This document shows, piece by piece, positions 63,608 through 64,000 of a stretch of 64,000 bases of DNA (position 1 is the stretch's first letter; each line of letters opens with the position of its first letter). Origin of the DNA: Sulfomarinibacter sp963733915 (lineage in GTDB: Bacteria; Acidobacteriota; Thermoanaerobaculia; Thermoanaerobaculales; Sulfomarinibacteraceae); NCBI GenBank assembly GCA_963733915.1, contig CAVTEP010000001.1, forward strand, positions 310,001-374,000, given 5' to 3'. A program made the position numbers and the translations under genes. The notes beneath the pieces are model-generated. The model worked only from the letters and a program-made list of their open reading frames with translations, was not told where the DNA came from and searched no databases.

Positions 63608-64000
63608 TTACAATCCTTCGGTATCCGGACCCGAAGATCCGTCTGCCAGTTCTCCGCTCAATGCCTCGAACAGGACCGCGGCTGCCAGATGGTTGCCGGT
63701 GTCGGTGAAGTGGGCACGGCCCTGATCGTAAAAGAACCGTCCTTCGCCGTTCCCCGAACCGGCGCTGGCCGCCTCTCGAAAGCTGTCGGCCATCGTGAGG
63801 CATGGGATCCCGAGCTCACCGCAGATTCCGGCGAGCCTGGTCTCCGGGTTGGTGCGATCGAAAAACCGGGCCTCCTCGCCCGCAGCGTCGATCACCTCGG
63901 CCCAGAGGTCGTCGTAGATCTGCGGCCCGGTGGGAATGACGGCCACCACAAACCGTGAGCCTCGCGCCGCGACCTGGTCGCGGAACTCGGCCAGCAGACG
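63608..64000 (-). CDS. SGNH/GDSL-like hydrolase, C-terminal part (runs off the window)
   Basis: The frame is open to the window edge. It shows 'FVVAVIPTGPQIYDD', 'RLAGICGELGIPCLTMADSF' and near the end 'FYDQGRAHFTDTGNHLAA', with the Asp-x3-His block that closes the SGNH catalytic triad. The nucleophile Ser block lies outside. Probably a secreted or membrane-bound esterase/acetyl-transfer type enzyme; substrate unknown. Confidence 0.72.
   Translation of the reverse strand, partial: RLLAEFRDQVAARGSRFVVAVIPTGPQIYDDLWAEVIDAAGEEARFFDRTNPETRLAGICGELGIPCLTMADSFREAASAGSGNGEGRFFYDQGRAHFTDTGNHLAAAVLFEALSGELADGSSGPDTEGL

Overview
The window is GC-rich, gene-dense bacterial DNA from a diderm. TonB-dependent receptors, RND efflux systems, lipoproteins, Tat substrates and multihaem cytochromes all point that way. 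Gene style fits an uncultured Acidobacteriota of the Thermoanaerobaculia type: FG-GAP protein with a 'FETGDT..W' tail, sulfatase-TPR fusion, NrfD electron-transfer module, MNIO/bufferin genes, and many low-complexity intergenic repeats. That placement is inference, not a marker-gene result. No rRNA, tRNA or CRISPR was seen.

Layout. 0-6.5 kb: a strong terminator, a 184-bp palindromic element, DUF2892, MntP, DmeF, an MFS-acyltransferase fusion, two related repeat-domain genes and PspC. 6.5-9.8 kb: arsenic locus (acr3, arsR, divergent arsC) and a DUF3365 haem lipoprotein. 9.9-13.6 kb: small His/Cys protein, porin, and Zn/Mn ABC binding protein and permease without an ATPase. 13.5-16.3 kb: membrane electron-transfer module (NrfD, 4x[4Fe-4S] protein, tetrahaem cytochrome). 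18.2-21.2 kb: SmtB-type regulator next to a bufferin-like operon (Cys-rich precursor, DUF692/MNIO enzyme, DUF2063 partner, DoxX remnant). 21.5-26.1 kb: a giant CPBP-protease membrane protein and a second membrane protein. 26.2-33.5 kb: first Cus-type RND operon with a HicBA module between cusB and cusA. 33.5-36.9 kb: dead IS91-family transposase, FG-GAP protein and a copy of the cusA 3' end. 36.9-44.9 kb: second RND operon, then an ArsM-like methyltransferase whose expected Cys codon is UGA with a SECIS-like hairpin, then a sterol-desaturase-like protein. 45-46.5 kb: toxin-antitoxin-like pairs. 46.7-51.1 kb: TonB receptor/ECF sigma/FecR. 52-60.4 kb: glycosyltransferase, asparagine synthase, Tat-exported aminotransferase, ornithine-cyclodeaminase-like enzyme, sulfatase-TPR. 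60.6-62.8 kb: nucleotidyltransferase pair and truncated fragments. The window ends with a GST and a partial SGNH hydrolase.

How it works together. Roughly 6.5-46 kb reads as a metal and metalloid handling island: As efflux and reduction, Mn, Co/Ni and Cu/Ag-type efflux, Zn/Mn import, a metal-buffering peptide system and a possible selenoprotein As methyltransferase. Three metal operons start with a small secreted Cys/His-rich protein.

A striking property of the sequence is that at least 13 apparent frameshifts all have the same sense, one extra base (+1). Removing one base at each restores full-length family members. They may be assembly insertion errors, but the uniform direction deserves checking before these genes are called dead.
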